A program made the position numbers and the translations under genes. Source: Pantoea anthophila (lineage in GTDB: Bacteria; Pseudomonadota; Gammaproteobacteria; Enterobacterales; Enterobacteriaceae). Taken from it: 64,000 nucleotides of DNA. Each line of letters begins with the position of its first letter. Within the stretch, counting starts at the first letter, position 1. Below, piece after piece: positions 42,834-52,429 of the stretch. The stretch spans positions 310,001 to 374,000 of the forward strand of contig NZ_VHIZ01000037.1 of assembly GCF_006494375.1 (NCBI RefSeq), given 5' to 3'. The notes under the pieces were generated by a model that saw nothing but the letters and a program-made list of their open reading frames with translations, ran no database searches and had not been told where the DNA came from.

Positions 42834-45800
42834 TCAGCTATACCAGCTGAGACCCTGTGGCACCCGCGAAAAACCGGCGTGGCGTAAAGCGTTAAGCAGG
42901 GGAGACTGGGTTACCGGTTTGCCATCTGCCCGCTCCAGCGTAAACATGGCGGAGTTTTCCCGTTGCAGCGCCGCACCCAGCGCCGCCACCGCCGCCTGTT
43001 GCCGTGCGGGATCGTCGGTAAAGGTCAGTAACTCTTTACCGCCGGGGGTCAGGTAGAGCAGCAGTGCGCCACCGGCAATCACCACGCGTCCGCCCGGACG
43101 ACGGGTGGGGCGTGTACCGCTGCCATGAACCGGCCAGCTCAGCATCGCGCCAAACGGATTAGCCGGATCGGGTGCCGCCAGTACGACGGCGTCAGCCTCA
43201 GCGACCGGGTTCTCTGCCAGTTTGCGCAGTCGTTCAATCGTCTGCTGATCGGCAAACTGTGCACCGCCCGCACCGTCGACAAAACGTCCGCGTAACAGCC
43301 GGCCGGCATCTTCCATACTGCGCAACACCGGCTGCAGAGCCGGAAACCCTCCCGGGATCTGTTCAGCAACCGCGCTGCCGCGGGTGATCACGCCATAGCG
43401 GTCAAGCAGGTTCTCCGCCAGCGACAGGGCCAGTCGGGCAGGCGCAACCGGCTGACGCGGGAGCCGCGACCAGCGTCCGGCCAGAGTGTTGACCGCCGGT
43501 CTGCGGGCCGTCAGCGCGCCAGGTGTAAAGCGCTGGCCAAAACGCGTGCGCAGGGTACGTGCCGGACGCGCACGGGATGCACCGGGTGTCGTGAGCAGGC
43601 CCCGCACCGCAATCCAGCTGTCTGCGGTGACATAACCCTGCCACACCAGTTGCCACAGCGCTTCACAGAGGCTGTCAGACGGCAACTCTGCCTCCCCCTG
43701 CTGCGCCATGATCTCATGAACAAACCAGGCGCCACCCCGGCTGAGTGCGTCAATAATCTGCTGCTGCAGCGGTGTGACAGGCTGGGTGGTGTCAATGACC
43801 GGCAGCGTCTCCGCGGCACATTCCGTCAGGTGCAGCGAGATCAGCCCATCGTTGTGGCCCAGCGCCTTATGACCACACCAGATCACCTCGCCACGGCTGA
43901 GCAGTTCATCAAGCATGGCGGGTTGATAGTCGGCCACTCTGGCGCGCAGGATCTGCGACTCCCAGAGCGAGGCGGGTAACGGCACGCCGGCGAGCTGCTC
44001 AATGACCCGCAACACGCCCTCGGCACCCTCCTGCTCCTGACGCCGTTCATTCAGCACGCCGTGGCGCTCCAGCAACAGAGTGACCCAGACAGCGGGCGGA
44101 ACAGGGCGCGTGGCTTCACGTGCTGATTGCAGTGAACGCAGTCGCAGCCGCGAGAAGATATCGGCGGCAACCCACGCCGGTTCCGATTCGCCTGCTGCCG
44201 ATCCCATATTCAGCAGGCTGCCCTGCTGGAGCAGGGTCAGCAGTACCTCATTCACCACGGCGACACCCAGACCATAGCGGGCTGCCAGTGACCGGGTGGT
44301 GAACAGCGTATGGGTGCGTGCATACTGGCCGATCAGATCATGCAGCGGGGCAGCGGGTGGTAACAGAAATGTTGCTGGCAGGTCATCAGGTAACGCTACC
44401 GCCAGCGCATCGCGCAGCCGGGCAGCATCTTCAATGACGGCCCAGCGATCTTCACCCGCGATAATGACCGGAATAATGCGCCGCGCAGCCGCAAACTGCG
44501 TTAACGCCCCGGTGACCTGCTGTGCATCCCCGCTGAAGCGTGCCCGTATCTCCGTTACGGAGAGCGGACCGAGATCGCGCAGCAGATCGATGATGCCTTC
44601 GGCGTGCTGTGCCTGATAGCGGGGATCACGGCGCTGTAACGCCTGTTCAACCCCGGCGACGACAGCGGGTTCCAGCAGGTCACGCTTGCGGGTCTGACCA
44701 AGCAGTTCACCCAGCAGGTTGCTGTCGAGTGACAGCAGAGAGGCACGACGTTCCGCCTGAGGGGCATCGCTGGCATAGATAAATTCAGCGACATAACCGA
44801 ACAGCAGCGGAGCGGCGAAAGGGGAGGGCTGTCCGGTGGTGACTTCGCTGAACTGCACCTCGCCCTGCGCAATCTGCTCCATTAAATGGTGCAGGGCAGG
44901 CAGGTCATAAACATCCTGCAGACATTCGCGTGCGGTCTCGATCAGGATCGGAAAGTCATCATGCGCGCTGGCAACCGCCAGCAACTGACCGGCGCGCAGC
45001 CGCTGCTGCCAGAGCGGGGAACGCTTGCCAGGATTGCGCCTGGGCAGCAGCAGCGCGCGCGAGGCACACTCACGAAAGCGGGCGGCGAACAGCGCAGAGT
45101 GACCCACACTCTCCGTAACGATCTGCGTGAGCCTGTCACTCCCGAAGACAAAGAGTTCCGCGCCCGGTGGCTCCTCCTCGCTGGCGGGGAAGCGGGCGAC
45201 GATGCCATCATCGCTGGCCGCCACAGAGGCATCCAGGCCCATCCGGTGCTCAATACGTGCAGCAATGGCCAGTGCCCAGGGAGCATTGACCCGCTTTCCC
45301 CACGGCGAATGGAGAATGACCCGCCAGTCACCCAGTTCATCACGGCAGCGTTCGATCAGCAGCGTACGGTCGTCCGGGATGACGCCGGTTGCGGTGCGTT
45401 GATCCGCCAGCAGGGCCAGCAGATTGGTCACTGCATGGGGATTCAGGCCCAGTGACAGCAGCTGTTTCTCCGCCTCAGCCGGGGAGACGTTATTCAGCTG
45501 GCGCAGAAACAGCCCGAGGCTGGCTCCGGCATCGGCCGACCGGCCAACCCCTTCTCCCCGCCAGAAGGGCAAACGAGCCTGACGGCCCGGAGCAGGCACC
45601 ACCACCACCTGGTCGTGCGTGATCTGCTGAATCCGCCAGGAGGAGGCGCCCAGAGTGATGATGTCATTGATGCGCGACTCATACACCATCTCTTCATCCA
45701 GCTCCCCGACGCGACGCGAGCCAGCCTGCTCTTCGCCTTCCGGCAGCATCACGCTGAACATGCCGCGATCGGGAATGGTGCCGCCACTGGTCACGGCCAG

Positions 45801-47369
45801 GTGCTGAGCGCCGGGACGCGCGCTCAGCAGACCGCTCTCTCGATCCCAGATCAGCTGTGGCCGTAGCTGCGCGAAACCCTCCGAGGGATATTTCCCGGCC
45901 AGCATATCCAGCGTGGCGTCAAACAGGCGGCGCGACAGCCCGCGAAACGGGTCGGCCCTGCAGACGAGGCTGTACCATGCCTCGGCCTGAAGGGAGTCCA
46001 TGGCAACGGCTGCCAGCGTCTGCTGCGCCAGAATATCCAGCGGATTAAGGGGCGGGCTAAGCGCATCGAGCTGGCCGGCACGCATCGACTGTAAGGTGAC
46101 AGCGGCATCCAGCAGATCGTGTCGCGTCCGGGGAAACAGGATGCCGGTTGACGTGCCGCCAACCTGATGTCCGGCTCGCCCCACGCGCTGCAGAGCGCTG
46201 GCGACCGACAGCGGAGCGCCTACCTGAATCACCAGATCCACCGGCCCCATATCGATGCCAAGTTCAAGGCTGGAGGTGGCGACCACGCAGCGCAGGCTGC
46301 CCTCCTTGAGTGCCGATTCGATCCCGGCGCGCTGCTCTTTGGAAACGGAACCGTGATGCGAGCGGGCGATAGGGTCAGCACGTCTGTCGCTGCTTGCGGT
46401 ATCCGGATCTTCCGCCGCCGCCTGCCTTTCAAAAAAACGCGCATTGAGACGGGCAGTAAGTTTTTCAGCCAGCCCTCGCGAATTAACAAACACCAGCGTG
46501 GCGCGGTGGGCCATCACCTGCTGCAGAATGCGTGCTTCGATATGCGGCCAGATCGATCCGCTGGCTGACGGCATTTCGCCGCTGAGGTCGCTGTCACTGG
46601 CGATGTCCGTCATATCCGGCACCGGCACTTCGATAGTCAGGTGCAGGGTGCGATCGGAGGAGGGGTTAACCACCTGGACGGGCTGGCTGCCTCCCAGGAA
46701 TGCAGCAATACGCTCAACCGGTCGCACCGTGGCGGAGAGCCCCACGCGCTGAGCGGGCCGCGGCAGCAGTGCATCCAGCCGCTCCAGACTCAGGGCGAGC
46801 TGAGAGCCGCGTTTTGAACCCGCTACAGCATGCACTTCATCAACAATAACCGTGGTGACACCCTGCAGCGTCGTACGCGCTTTTGAGGTGAGCATCAGAA
46901 ACAGCGATTCCGGGGTGGTGATCAGAATATCGGGTGGGCGGCGCAGCAGCCGGGCGCGCTCTGCACTCGACGTATCGCCGGAACGCATTCCGACAGTCAG
47001 GGTGATCGCGGGCTCATCCAGCGCCTGCCGCTCAGCACAGACACCGGCAAGTGGAAGCGTCAGGTTGCGCTGCACATCCGCCGCCAGCGCTTTGACCGGC
47101 GAAATGTAGAGCACACGGGTCGTGGTTTCACGTGAGGGTGCGGGCTGTTCTGCCCGGATCTGAAACAGGGCATCAATGGCGGTCAGAAAGGCGGCCAGCG
47201 TTTTTCCTGAGCCGGTAGGGGCAATCACCAGCGCATGCGCTCCGCTGGCGATGGCCTGCCATGCCGCCTGCTGTACCGGGGTCGGGGCTTTAAAGGCGGC
47301 AGAAAACCAGCGCCGGGTAGCAGGGGAAAAGCGGTCCAGGACCGGAACGGATTGGGATTTCGGCATCAT
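42834..47369 (-). CDS. lhr: ATP-dependent helicase Lhr
   Basis: A 1511-residue very large superfamily-2 DNA helicase. Near the N-terminus are the Q-motif-like FSPATRRWFSAAF and Walker A APTGSGKT (about 50-57), then DEVHAVAG (motif II), SAT (motif III) and the RecA2 motif QRVGRAGHQ, followed by a winged-helix domain and the long C-terminal Lhr-CTD with a Zn-free set of winged helices. Length nearly equals E. coli Lhr (1538). The start is ambiguous: ATG 47369 and 47366 are tandem, and an in-frame ATG at 47396 has no site. It lies alone, transcribed opposite to flanking genes. A full lhr gene on a plasmid-type replicon is unusual. Confidence 0.93.
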   Translation of the reverse strand: MMPKSQSVPVLDRFSPATRRWFSAAFKAPTPVQQAAWQAIASGAHALVIAPTGSGKTLAAFLTAIDALFQIRAEQPAPSRETTTRVLYISPVKALAADVQRNLTLPLAGVCAERQALDEPAITLTVGMRSGDTSSAERARLLRRPPDILITTPESLFLMLTSKARTTLQGVTTVIVDEVHAVAGSKRGSQLALSLERLDALLPRPAQRVGLSATVRPVERIAAFLGGSQPVQVVNPSSDRTLHLTIEVPVPDMTDIASDSDLSGEMPSASGSIWPHIEARILQQVMAHRATLVFVNSRGLAEKLTARLNARFFERQAAAEDPDTASSDRRADPIARSHHGSVSKEQRAGIESALKEGSLRCVVATSSLELGIDMGPVDLVIQVGAPLSVASALQRVGRAGHQVGGTSTGILFPRTRHDLLDAAVTLQSMRAGQLDALSPPLNPLDILAQQTLAAVAMDSLQAEAWYSLVCRADPFRGLSRRLFDATLDMLAGKYPSEGFAQLRPQLIWDRESGLLSARPGAQHLAVTSGGTIPDRGMFSVMLPEGEEQAGSRRVGELDEEMVYESRINDIITLGASSWRIQQITHDQVVVVPAPGRQARLPFWRGEGVGRSADAGASLGLFLRQLNNVSPAEAEKQLLSLGLNPHAVTNLLALLADQRTATGVIPDDRTLLIERCRDELGDWRVILHSPWGKRVNAPWALAIAARIEHRMGLDASVAASDDGIVARFPASEEEPPGAELFVFGSDRLTQIVTESVGHSALFAARFRECASRALLLPRRNPGKRSPLWQQRLRAGQLLAVASAHDDFPILIETARECLQDVYDLPALHHLMEQIAQGEVQFSEVTTGQPSPFAAPLLFGYVAEFIYASDAPQAERRASLLSLDSNLLGELLGQTRKRDLLEPAVVAGVEQALQRRDPRYQAQHAEGIIDLLRDLGPLSVTEIRARFSGDAQQVTGALTQFAAARRIIPVIIAGEDRWAVIEDAARLRDALAVALPDDLPATFLLPPAAPLHDLIGQYARTHTLFTTRSLAARYGLGVAVVNEVLLTLLQQGSLLNMGSAAGESEPAWVAADIFSRLRLRSLQSAREATRPVPPAVWVTLLLERHGVLNERRQEQEGAEGVLRVIEQLAGVPLPASLWESQILRARVADYQPAMLDELLSRGEVIWCGHKALGHNDGLISLHLTECAAETLPVIDTTQPVTPLQQQIIDALSRGGAWFVHEIMAQQGEAELPSDSLCEALWQLVWQGYVTADSWIAVRGLLTTPGASRARPARTLRTRFGQRFTPGALTARRPAVNTLAGRWSRLPRQPVAPARLALSLAENLLDRYGVITRGSAVAEQIPGGFPALQPVLRSMEDAGRLLRGRFVDGAGGAQFADQQTIERLRKLAENPVAEADAVVLAAPDPANPFGAMLSWPVHGSGTRPTRRPGGRVVIAGGALLLYLTPGGKELLTFTDDPARQQAAVAALGAALQRENSAMFTLERADGKPVTQSPLLNALRHAGFSRVPQGLSWYS

Positions 47370-47476
47370 TCTCACGGCATCGCACAGCAACTGCACCAGA
47401 CATTAATGCGTTGAGTGTAAGTGAAAATCGCCGATTGTGGATGACGCGGCTGCTAACCGGCCGCGTCATCCAGGGA

Positions 47477-48670
47477 TCAGGAACCGGCTGCGCCCGCCAG
47501 CGCACGGCCTCTTACTGCCAGCAGCGACACCATCGCCAGCACCAGGATGGTCATCCCGTAGCACCAGGCCGTCCGGGTCAGTCCGAGATGCGGCGCGACA
47601 ATACCGGCGGCAATCGCGGGCAGGGCAAACGCGAGATAACTTTTGATCAGAAAGGCGGAGAAGAGGCCCGCGCGTTCATGACTTTCCGCTAACTGCATGA
47701 TGATCTTCAGCACGTTAGCGAAAATAGAACCAAACCCCTGGCCCGCAAGGGCGGTGCCGATATAAAGCCAGGCCACGCTATGCAGCGAAAGGCCGGTCAG
47801 CGTCACACTCACGCCGGTCATCAGCATCAGCGTCCCGATGACCAGTGCGCGGGCGGGCGGCAGCGGACGAAAAAGAAAGACCGCTGCCGTTGCGCTCAGC
47901 ATCAGCGTCGCAACAACCGATCCGCCGATGAAGGGCGAGGTGAGTCCGGTGGCGTTTGCCACCATCGTGGGCATCAGAGAGAGGTAGAAACCGCCGAGCA
48001 TCCAGGTGGCGATATTCACCGGTGCCACTTTTAATAACGGGCCGAGCGCACGGCGCGGTATGCTGACCTGAGGGCGCAGAGCGGCCAGCACGCCCGGCTG
48101 AGGCGAAATGGTTTCAGGGATAAGTGGCAGCAGTGTCATGGCAATCAGCATCAGTAACAACAGGAGTGCGTACAGCGTTACGGTAGGATAGGGGGCCAGA
48201 CTCACCAGAATGCCGCCCGCGAGGGTGCCCAGCGTCATCCCCAGAAACGCGGTAAACGAGTTGAGCAGCGGCCCGCGTGTTTTGCTGGCATCCAGCAGGC
48301 TGGCACCGAATGTCGGTAACGCTACTCCTGTGGCAAATCCCTGCACCAGACGGGCTGCAATCAGGGTTGCCGCCGACCCGGCGGTCATAAAGATCACCAG
48401 GGCAATGGCGTTGAGCGCCAGCGCCAGCAACATCAGCGGACGTCGCCCGGTATAGTCGGACACTTTCCCTACCGTCAGCAGCGCCGCCAGCAGCGCGAAA
48501 GCATAGGCACCAAAAATCAGCGTCAGCATCGTTGGCGTCAGGTGAAAAAGCGTCCGGTAAAGGGGATAGAGCGGTGTGGGCGCACTGCTGGTGGCGGAGA
48601 TCAGCGCGGCGCTGGTAAAGCTGAAGATCGTGGTGCGGGTTGCGGCCTGAGGCGTCAGAGCATGGGTCAT
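47477..48670 (-). CDS. MFS transporter, probable drug or metabolite efflux
   Basis: A 397-residue 12-helix major facilitator. The loop 2-3 motif is VGKVSDYTGRRPLML, the helix-4 LVQGFATGVALPTFGASLLD, and overall it resembles EmrD/AraJ-like drug:H+ antiporters. AAGGGA is upstream of ATG 48670. Two copies of a 23-base operator lie just upstream (48681-48703 and 48728-48750), also present before the TetR gene at 50899, so it is the likely target of that distant regulator. Substrate unknown. Confidence 0.9.
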   Translation of the reverse strand: MTHALTPQAATRTTIFSFTSAALISATSSAPTPLYPLYRTLFHLTPTMLTLIFGAYAFALLAALLTVGKVSDYTGRRPLMLLALALNAIALVIFMTAGSAATLIAARLVQGFATGVALPTFGASLLDASKTRGPLLNSFTAFLGMTLGTLAGGILVSLAPYPTVTLYALLLLLMLIAMTLLPLIPETISPQPGVLAALRPQVSIPRRALGPLLKVAPVNIATWMLGGFYLSLMPTMVANATGLTSPFIGGSVVATLMLSATAAVFLFRPLPPARALVIGTLMLMTGVSVTLTGLSLHSVAWLYIGTALAGQGFGSIFANVLKIIMQLAESHERAGLFSAFLIKSYLAFALPAIAAGIVAPHLGLTRTAWCYGMTILVLAMVSLLAVRGRALAGAAGS

Positions 48671-48680
48671 GATAAGTCCC

Positions 48681-48750
48681 TTAATGCAAAATATTAGCTT
48701 TAAAAGAGGTATACGCCCACTCAGAGCTTAATGCAATATCTTTGCTTTAA
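48681..48750. promoter_or_regulatory. Two operators upstream of the MFS gene
   Basis: TTAAtGCAA-N5-TTGCtTTAA at 48728-48750 and the weaker TTAATGCAA-N5-TAGCTTTAA at 48681-48703, next to the MFS ribosome site. The third copy (50841-50863) lies upstream of a TetR gene 2 kb downstream. Confidence 0.85.
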
Positions 48751-48884
48751 CGAATCCTGCTGTCTGAATGACACGCCTCTCCGTCGCGTTGATCATCTGA
48801 CGCTGAGACGGCCAGAGGCGGGGGAAATGTTATTAAATCAATCTAAGTGAGTATCCCGGAAACCGGGTTTGAGGAGGCCTGAAC

Positions 48885-49277
48885 ATGAAAATAGCGGAGA
48901 TCGATCATATTCATTTGTACGTTGAAGATATTGCACAGGCCGAACAGTGGTATAACGCAGTGCTGGGCTTTTCACGCGATGTTTCGCTCGGTTTCTGGGC
49001 TGAACAGGGTGGGCCGCGGGTTATCAGGAATAACAGAGCATCACTCTCTCTCTTCCTCAGAACCACCCAGCCTCCCGGCCATACGGTCGCGTTCAGCGTG
49101 GCCGCCCCGGCGTTCAGCACGCTGATTCCCGTCCTGAGAGAGAACAGCATCCCGTTCAGCATCAGTGACCATGAGGTGTCGATGTCGGTCTATTTCAACG
49201 ACCCCAGCGAAAATAAGATTGAAGTCACCTCTTACGACTACAGTCAGGCAAAGAGCATTCTGGCGCGCTTCGCCTGA
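48885..49277 (+). CDS. VOC (glyoxalase/bleomycin resistance) family protein
   Basis: A 130-residue VOC-fold protein. The two babbab halves are seen: IDHIHLYVEDIAQAEQWYNAVLGF and later MSVYFNDPSENKIEVTSYD, with the Glu/His metal ligand pattern (His8, Glu121-like) typical of glyoxalase-fold enzymes and binding proteins. ATG 48885 follows GAGGAGG. It is alone and divergent from the MFS gene, but the sequence does not tell whether it is an enzyme. Confidence 0.88.
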   Translation: MKIAEIDHIHLYVEDIAQAEQWYNAVLGFSRDVSLGFWAEQGGPRVIRNNRASLSLFLRTTQPPGHTVAFSVAAPAFSTLIPVLRENSIPFSISDHEVSMSVYFNDPSENKIEVTSYDYSQAKSILARFA

Positions 49278-49345
49278 CGCTATCCCTTCCTGCTCTCAGC
49301 AATGAGCCTGCTGATCCCTGAAACGCGATCGGCAGGCACGAAGGA

Positions 49346-49963
49346 TCAATAGAGCGAGTTCTTCAGGCGCTCTGGCAGCGCTTTGTCATAAGCGTCACCA
49401 TCAATTTCCGCAATCTGCCGGAGAATGGAGCCGGTGCTGGGCAGGCTCTGCCGCGGGATCTGCGTTGTCACATCCCAGAGTCCGGCGCGGAGAATCGCCC
49501 GGCTGCACTGAAAGAAAACAGTGTCGACGGCGATACGCAGCACCGTCTTTGGCAGCTGGTTGTTGACGGCAAAACGTTCCAGCAGCGCCGGATCGGTGCT
49601 GATTGCGGCTGTGCCGTTTACCCGCAACGTCTCGCCAATACCGGGGACCAGAAACAGCAGCGCCACCCGATTGTCATACAGAATGTTGCGCAGACTGTCG
49701 ATGCGGTTGTTGCCGCGCCGGTCTGGCAGCAGAAGTGTTCTGTCATCCTCAATGTCGATAAAGCCGGCCGGATCGCCGCGCGGTGACACATCCAGCCCGT
49801 CAGGTCCCGATGTGGCCAGGGCAACAAACGGCGAAGCGTCGATAAACGGACGATAGGCGGGGTGGATATGATCCGTCACCTTAGCGATCGACGGCCGGGC
49901 TACCGTGCCGTAAAGACGTTCTAGTTCAGTAAGTTCAGTGATGACGCTGCTCTGTTCCGTCAT
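49346..49963 (-). CDS. Pyridoxamine 5'-phosphate oxidase-like FMN-binding protein
   Basis: A 205-residue flavin-binding split-barrel protein. FVALATSGPDGLDVSPRGDPAGFIDIEDDRTLLLPDRRGNN is the FMN-barrel start of the MSMEG_1061-type family, followed by NILYDNRVALLFLVPGIGETLRVNG, a typical PNPOx-fold pair of strands. It lacks the C-terminal dimerisation region of true PdxH. Probably a flavin-dependent reductase of unknown substrate. It is not linked to neighbours by an operon. A ribosome site is weak. Confidence 0.85.
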   Translation of the reverse strand: MTEQSSVITELTELERLYGTVARPSIAKVTDHIHPAYRPFIDASPFVALATSGPDGLDVSPRGDPAGFIDIEDDRTLLLPDRRGNNRIDSLRNILYDNRVALLFLVPGIGETLRVNGTAAISTDPALLERFAVNNQLPKTVLRIAVDTVFFQCSRAILRAGLWDVTTQIPRQSLPSTGSILRQIAEIDGDAYDKALPERLKNSLY

Positions 49964-50236
49964 GTTGCTCCATCCTCCTCATCAGTCAGAATGTCCATGA
50001 TGCCGTGGCGACACGCCAACGTCCGGGCGCGTCAGATGAAACAGAAATTTAACACTAATAACCGCAGCGTCAGAACAGCTATGTTGTCATTTGTGATACC
50101 GGCCCGTCTGTAAAGCGCTGAAGGCATTCCGCTGCTCTCTCCTGAGAGGAGGCTGACCTGCGCGGTGTTGGTTACCAAAGACATTGCTGATATAAAAGTA
50201 AGCCGCGGCGTATTCCGTCCCCACAAGGAGCAGAAA

Positions 50237-50800
50237 ATGTATTGGGAATCAGAGCGGTTGCTCTACAGATTTACCCGCCAGGAAGATATTGACGACCTCT
50301 TCAGAATCTACAGCGACCCTGAAACACACAGATTTAATCCGCGCGGCCCGTGGCCCGACAGATCGTATGCTCTGCAGTCCATGGAGCGCATCCTGCAGGG
50401 GTACCGGGAACAGGGGTTTGGCGACTGGACGATATTTGAAAAAGCGAACCCGGAAAAAATTATCGGCTTTGGCGGCGTCTTCAGAAGCCAGTTCGATGGC
50501 CGTCAGACCAATAATCTCGGCTATCGTTTTGAGCCAGCCGCCTGGGGAAAAGGTTATGCCACCGAACTCTCCCGCCGGGCCATACGTTATGGCTTTGAAG
50601 AAGCTGAACTCAGCGTCATTACGGGTGTGGTGCGCGAAAATCATCTCGCTTCGCGACGGGTGCTGGAGAAGGCCGGATTAACCTTCCTGAAAAAGGTCAA
50701 CGATCTGGAGGGCTTCTCGCCGAGCCTGATGTTTACCCTGACCCGCAGCGACTGGCTCAGGGCAGGCAACGCGCCTTCCTCTCCCGGTAGCACGCTTTAA
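50237..50800 (+). CDS. GNAT family N-acetyltransferase
   Basis: A 187-residue acetyltransferase of the RimJ/RimL-like Acetyltransf_3 group. ATG 50237 has AAGGAG upstream and is preferred over the longer frame from 50165. It opens MYWESERLLYRFTRQEDIDDLFRIYSDPETHR, the acetyl-CoA pyrophosphate loop region is EPAAWGKGYATELSRRAI, and the C-terminal ENHLASRRVLEKAGLTFLKK matches motif B. Donor acetyl-CoA is certain for the family; the acceptor (protein N-terminus or small molecule) is not. Confidence 0.9.
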   Translation: MYWESERLLYRFTRQEDIDDLFRIYSDPETHRFNPRGPWPDRSYALQSMERILQGYREQGFGDWTIFEKANPEKIIGFGGVFRSQFDGRQTNNLGYRFEPAAWGKGYATELSRRAIRYGFEEAELSVITGVVRENHLASRRVLEKAGLTFLKKVNDLEGFSPSLMFTLTRSDWLRAGNAPSSPGSTL

Positions 50801-50840
50801 CGCCTGTAAAATTTCAGATGCGGTACACTGCGATAATCCG

Positions 50841-50863
50841 TTAATGCAATTTCGTTGCTTTAA
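50841..50863. promoter_or_regulatory. TetR operator upstream of its own gene
   Basis: TTAAtGCAA-N5-TTGCtTTAA, nearly identical to the two operators before the MFS gene at 47477-48670. It lies 36 bases before the TetR start, so the TetR protein is autorepressing and should also control the MFS gene. Confidence 0.85.
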
Positions 50864-50898
50864 TTTTACATCTGAAGCTGATGAGCCAGGAGGAAAAG

Positions 50899-51444
50899 AT
50901 GGCGAGGGAGATGGTCCGACAGGGCGGGCGCAGTGCGCGTATTCAGGCGGAAGTGCACAACACCGTGAACCGGCTGCTTGAGACACTTGACCGCTCCGCG
51001 ATTACGGTGCCGATGATAGCCGAACAGGCAGGCGTGACGCCCTCCACGATTTACCGGCGCTGGGGCGATCTGACGCAGCTGCTGGCCGACGTGGCAGTGG
51101 CGCGGATGCGGCCCATTGCTGAGCCGGAAGATACCGGGTCGATGACCGGCGATCTTACCCTGTTTATCCAGCAGTATGCGGAAGAGATGTCGTCAAAAGT
51201 CGGCCGCGACATGCTGGCCGACGTGATGAACAGTCATGCGGAGGAGGCCAGCCAGAAATGTTGCGGGTTTACCTATCAGCATCTCGAAACCCTGCACAAC
51301 CGTGCTGTCGCGCGTGGCGAAGCGGGCTTTGACATCGATCGCGTCATGGATGTGGTGGTGGCGCCCGTCATGTACCATATTCTGTTCGGCGATCGTGACG
51401 TCTCTGCGGAGTACTGTGCTTCACTGATTACGCGGGCATTCTGA
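50899..51444 (+). CDS. TetR family repressor
   Basis: A 181-residue regulator; ATG 50899 with AGGAGG six bases before it is preferred over 50881. HTH ITVPMIAEQAGVTPSTIYRRWGDL and TetR_C-like ligand domain with two Cys (QKCCGFTYQHL) and TetR_C_11-like helix. Its upstream operator matches two before an MFS gene 2.2 kb left on the other strand, so this appears to be a classical TetR/efflux-pump circuit despite the intervening VOC, PNPOx and GNAT genes. Confidence 0.9.
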   Translation: MAREMVRQGGRSARIQAEVHNTVNRLLETLDRSAITVPMIAEQAGVTPSTIYRRWGDLTQLLADVAVARMRPIAEPEDTGSMTGDLTLFIQQYAEEMSSKVGRDMLADVMNSHAEEASQKCCGFTYQHLETLHNRAVARGEAGFDIDRVMDVVVAPVMYHILFGDRDVSAEYCASLITRAF

Positions 51445-51451
51445 CGGCGGG

Positions 51452-52333
51452 TCAGCGCTGAACAAACGGCAGAGCAGCTTCAGCGATCAGCTGCTGCAAC
51501 AGCGTGCGCGCCGGATCTTCGCCCCGATCTGCGCGGGCGAGCGCGATGCCCAGTGTGCCAGGCGGAGGCAGCCGCTGTGATTCCGTCACCAGCCTGTCGG
51601 GCATACCGGCGCGGGTGCGGAGCGTCACGCCAAGACCGGCCTGCAACGCTGCCCAGATCCCGCTAAGACTGTGACTGGTAAATACCACCCGCCACGGAAT
51701 AGCGGCTGCGTCCAGCGCGTCGATGGCTCGCGAACGCATCACACACGGCGCATCAAACACCACCAGCGGCAAAGGCTCGCCGCGCTGTAACATGCCCGCC
51801 AGGTCAACGTCCGGATGGTAAATCCAGGCTAACGGACACTGACCGATCAGCGGCGTGCCAGCCTGCGGTTCCGCCTGCCAGAGCAGGGCAAGATCCAGTT
51901 CATGACGCGCCAGCGCCGTAAGCAGTGGCAGATTTCTGTCGACGCGGGCGGTCAGCATCACCTCCGGGTGCTGCCGGTTAAAGGCGCCCAGAATCGCGGG
52001 CATCAGCGCCTCGCCAAAATCCTCCTGCATACCGATGCGTATTTCACCCTGCAATGCTTCGCCTCGCACGGCCCGCAAGGTTTCATCATTCAGTGACAGC
52101 AGGCGTCTGGCGTAGCTCATCAGCTGCTCACCGCTGCGGGTCAGCTGCAGGTGTCGCCCTTTTTTCATCACCAGTGCTGTTCCGCATTGCTGCTCCAGTT
52201 TTTTAAGCTGTGCGCTGATGGCGGACGTCGATCGGCACAGGTGCTGCGCCGCGGAGGCAAAACTGCCTGCGTCAATGCCCGCCACGAAACTGCGCAGCGC
52301 ATCCATATCGAGACACTCGGGCACTTTATTCAT
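51452..52333 (-). CDS. LysR family transcriptional regulator
   Basis: A 293-residue LysR-type regulator. HTH residues (about 15-40): FVAGIDAGSFASAAQHLCRSTSAISAQLKKLEQQ; the rest is a periplasmic-binding-protein-like effector domain. AGGAC lies before ATG 52333. It is divergent from a three-gene cluster (CMD, tautomerase, DUF4865), which is the usual neighbour for this kind of LysR protein, so it probably controls that operon. The effector is unknown. Confidence 0.92.
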   Translation of the reverse strand: MNKVPECLDMDALRSFVAGIDAGSFASAAQHLCRSTSAISAQLKKLEQQCGTALVMKKGRHLQLTRSGEQLMSYARRLLSLNDETLRAVRGEALQGEIRIGMQEDFGEALMPAILGAFNRQHPEVMLTARVDRNLPLLTALARHELDLALLWQAEPQAGTPLIGQCPLAWIYHPDVDLAGMLQRGEPLPLVVFDAPCVMRSRAIDALDAAAIPWRVVFTSHSLSGIWAALQAGLGVTLRTRAGMPDRLVTESQRLPPPGTLGIALARADRGEDPARTLLQQLIAEAALPFVQR

Positions 52334-52429
52334 GACTGTCCTGTTAACGTGGATGGTAAGTGCGGATTAATTTGATTTTCAGGATGATATCCTCAGGCGA
52401 CACTCTCGCTGACAACACAGGAGAGCGCA

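Noticed and set aside
44886-45455. A 189-residue open frame antisense to the Lhr gene
   Set aside because: It lies opposite a long conserved gene, has no ribosome site, and its translation is Arg/Gln-rich.
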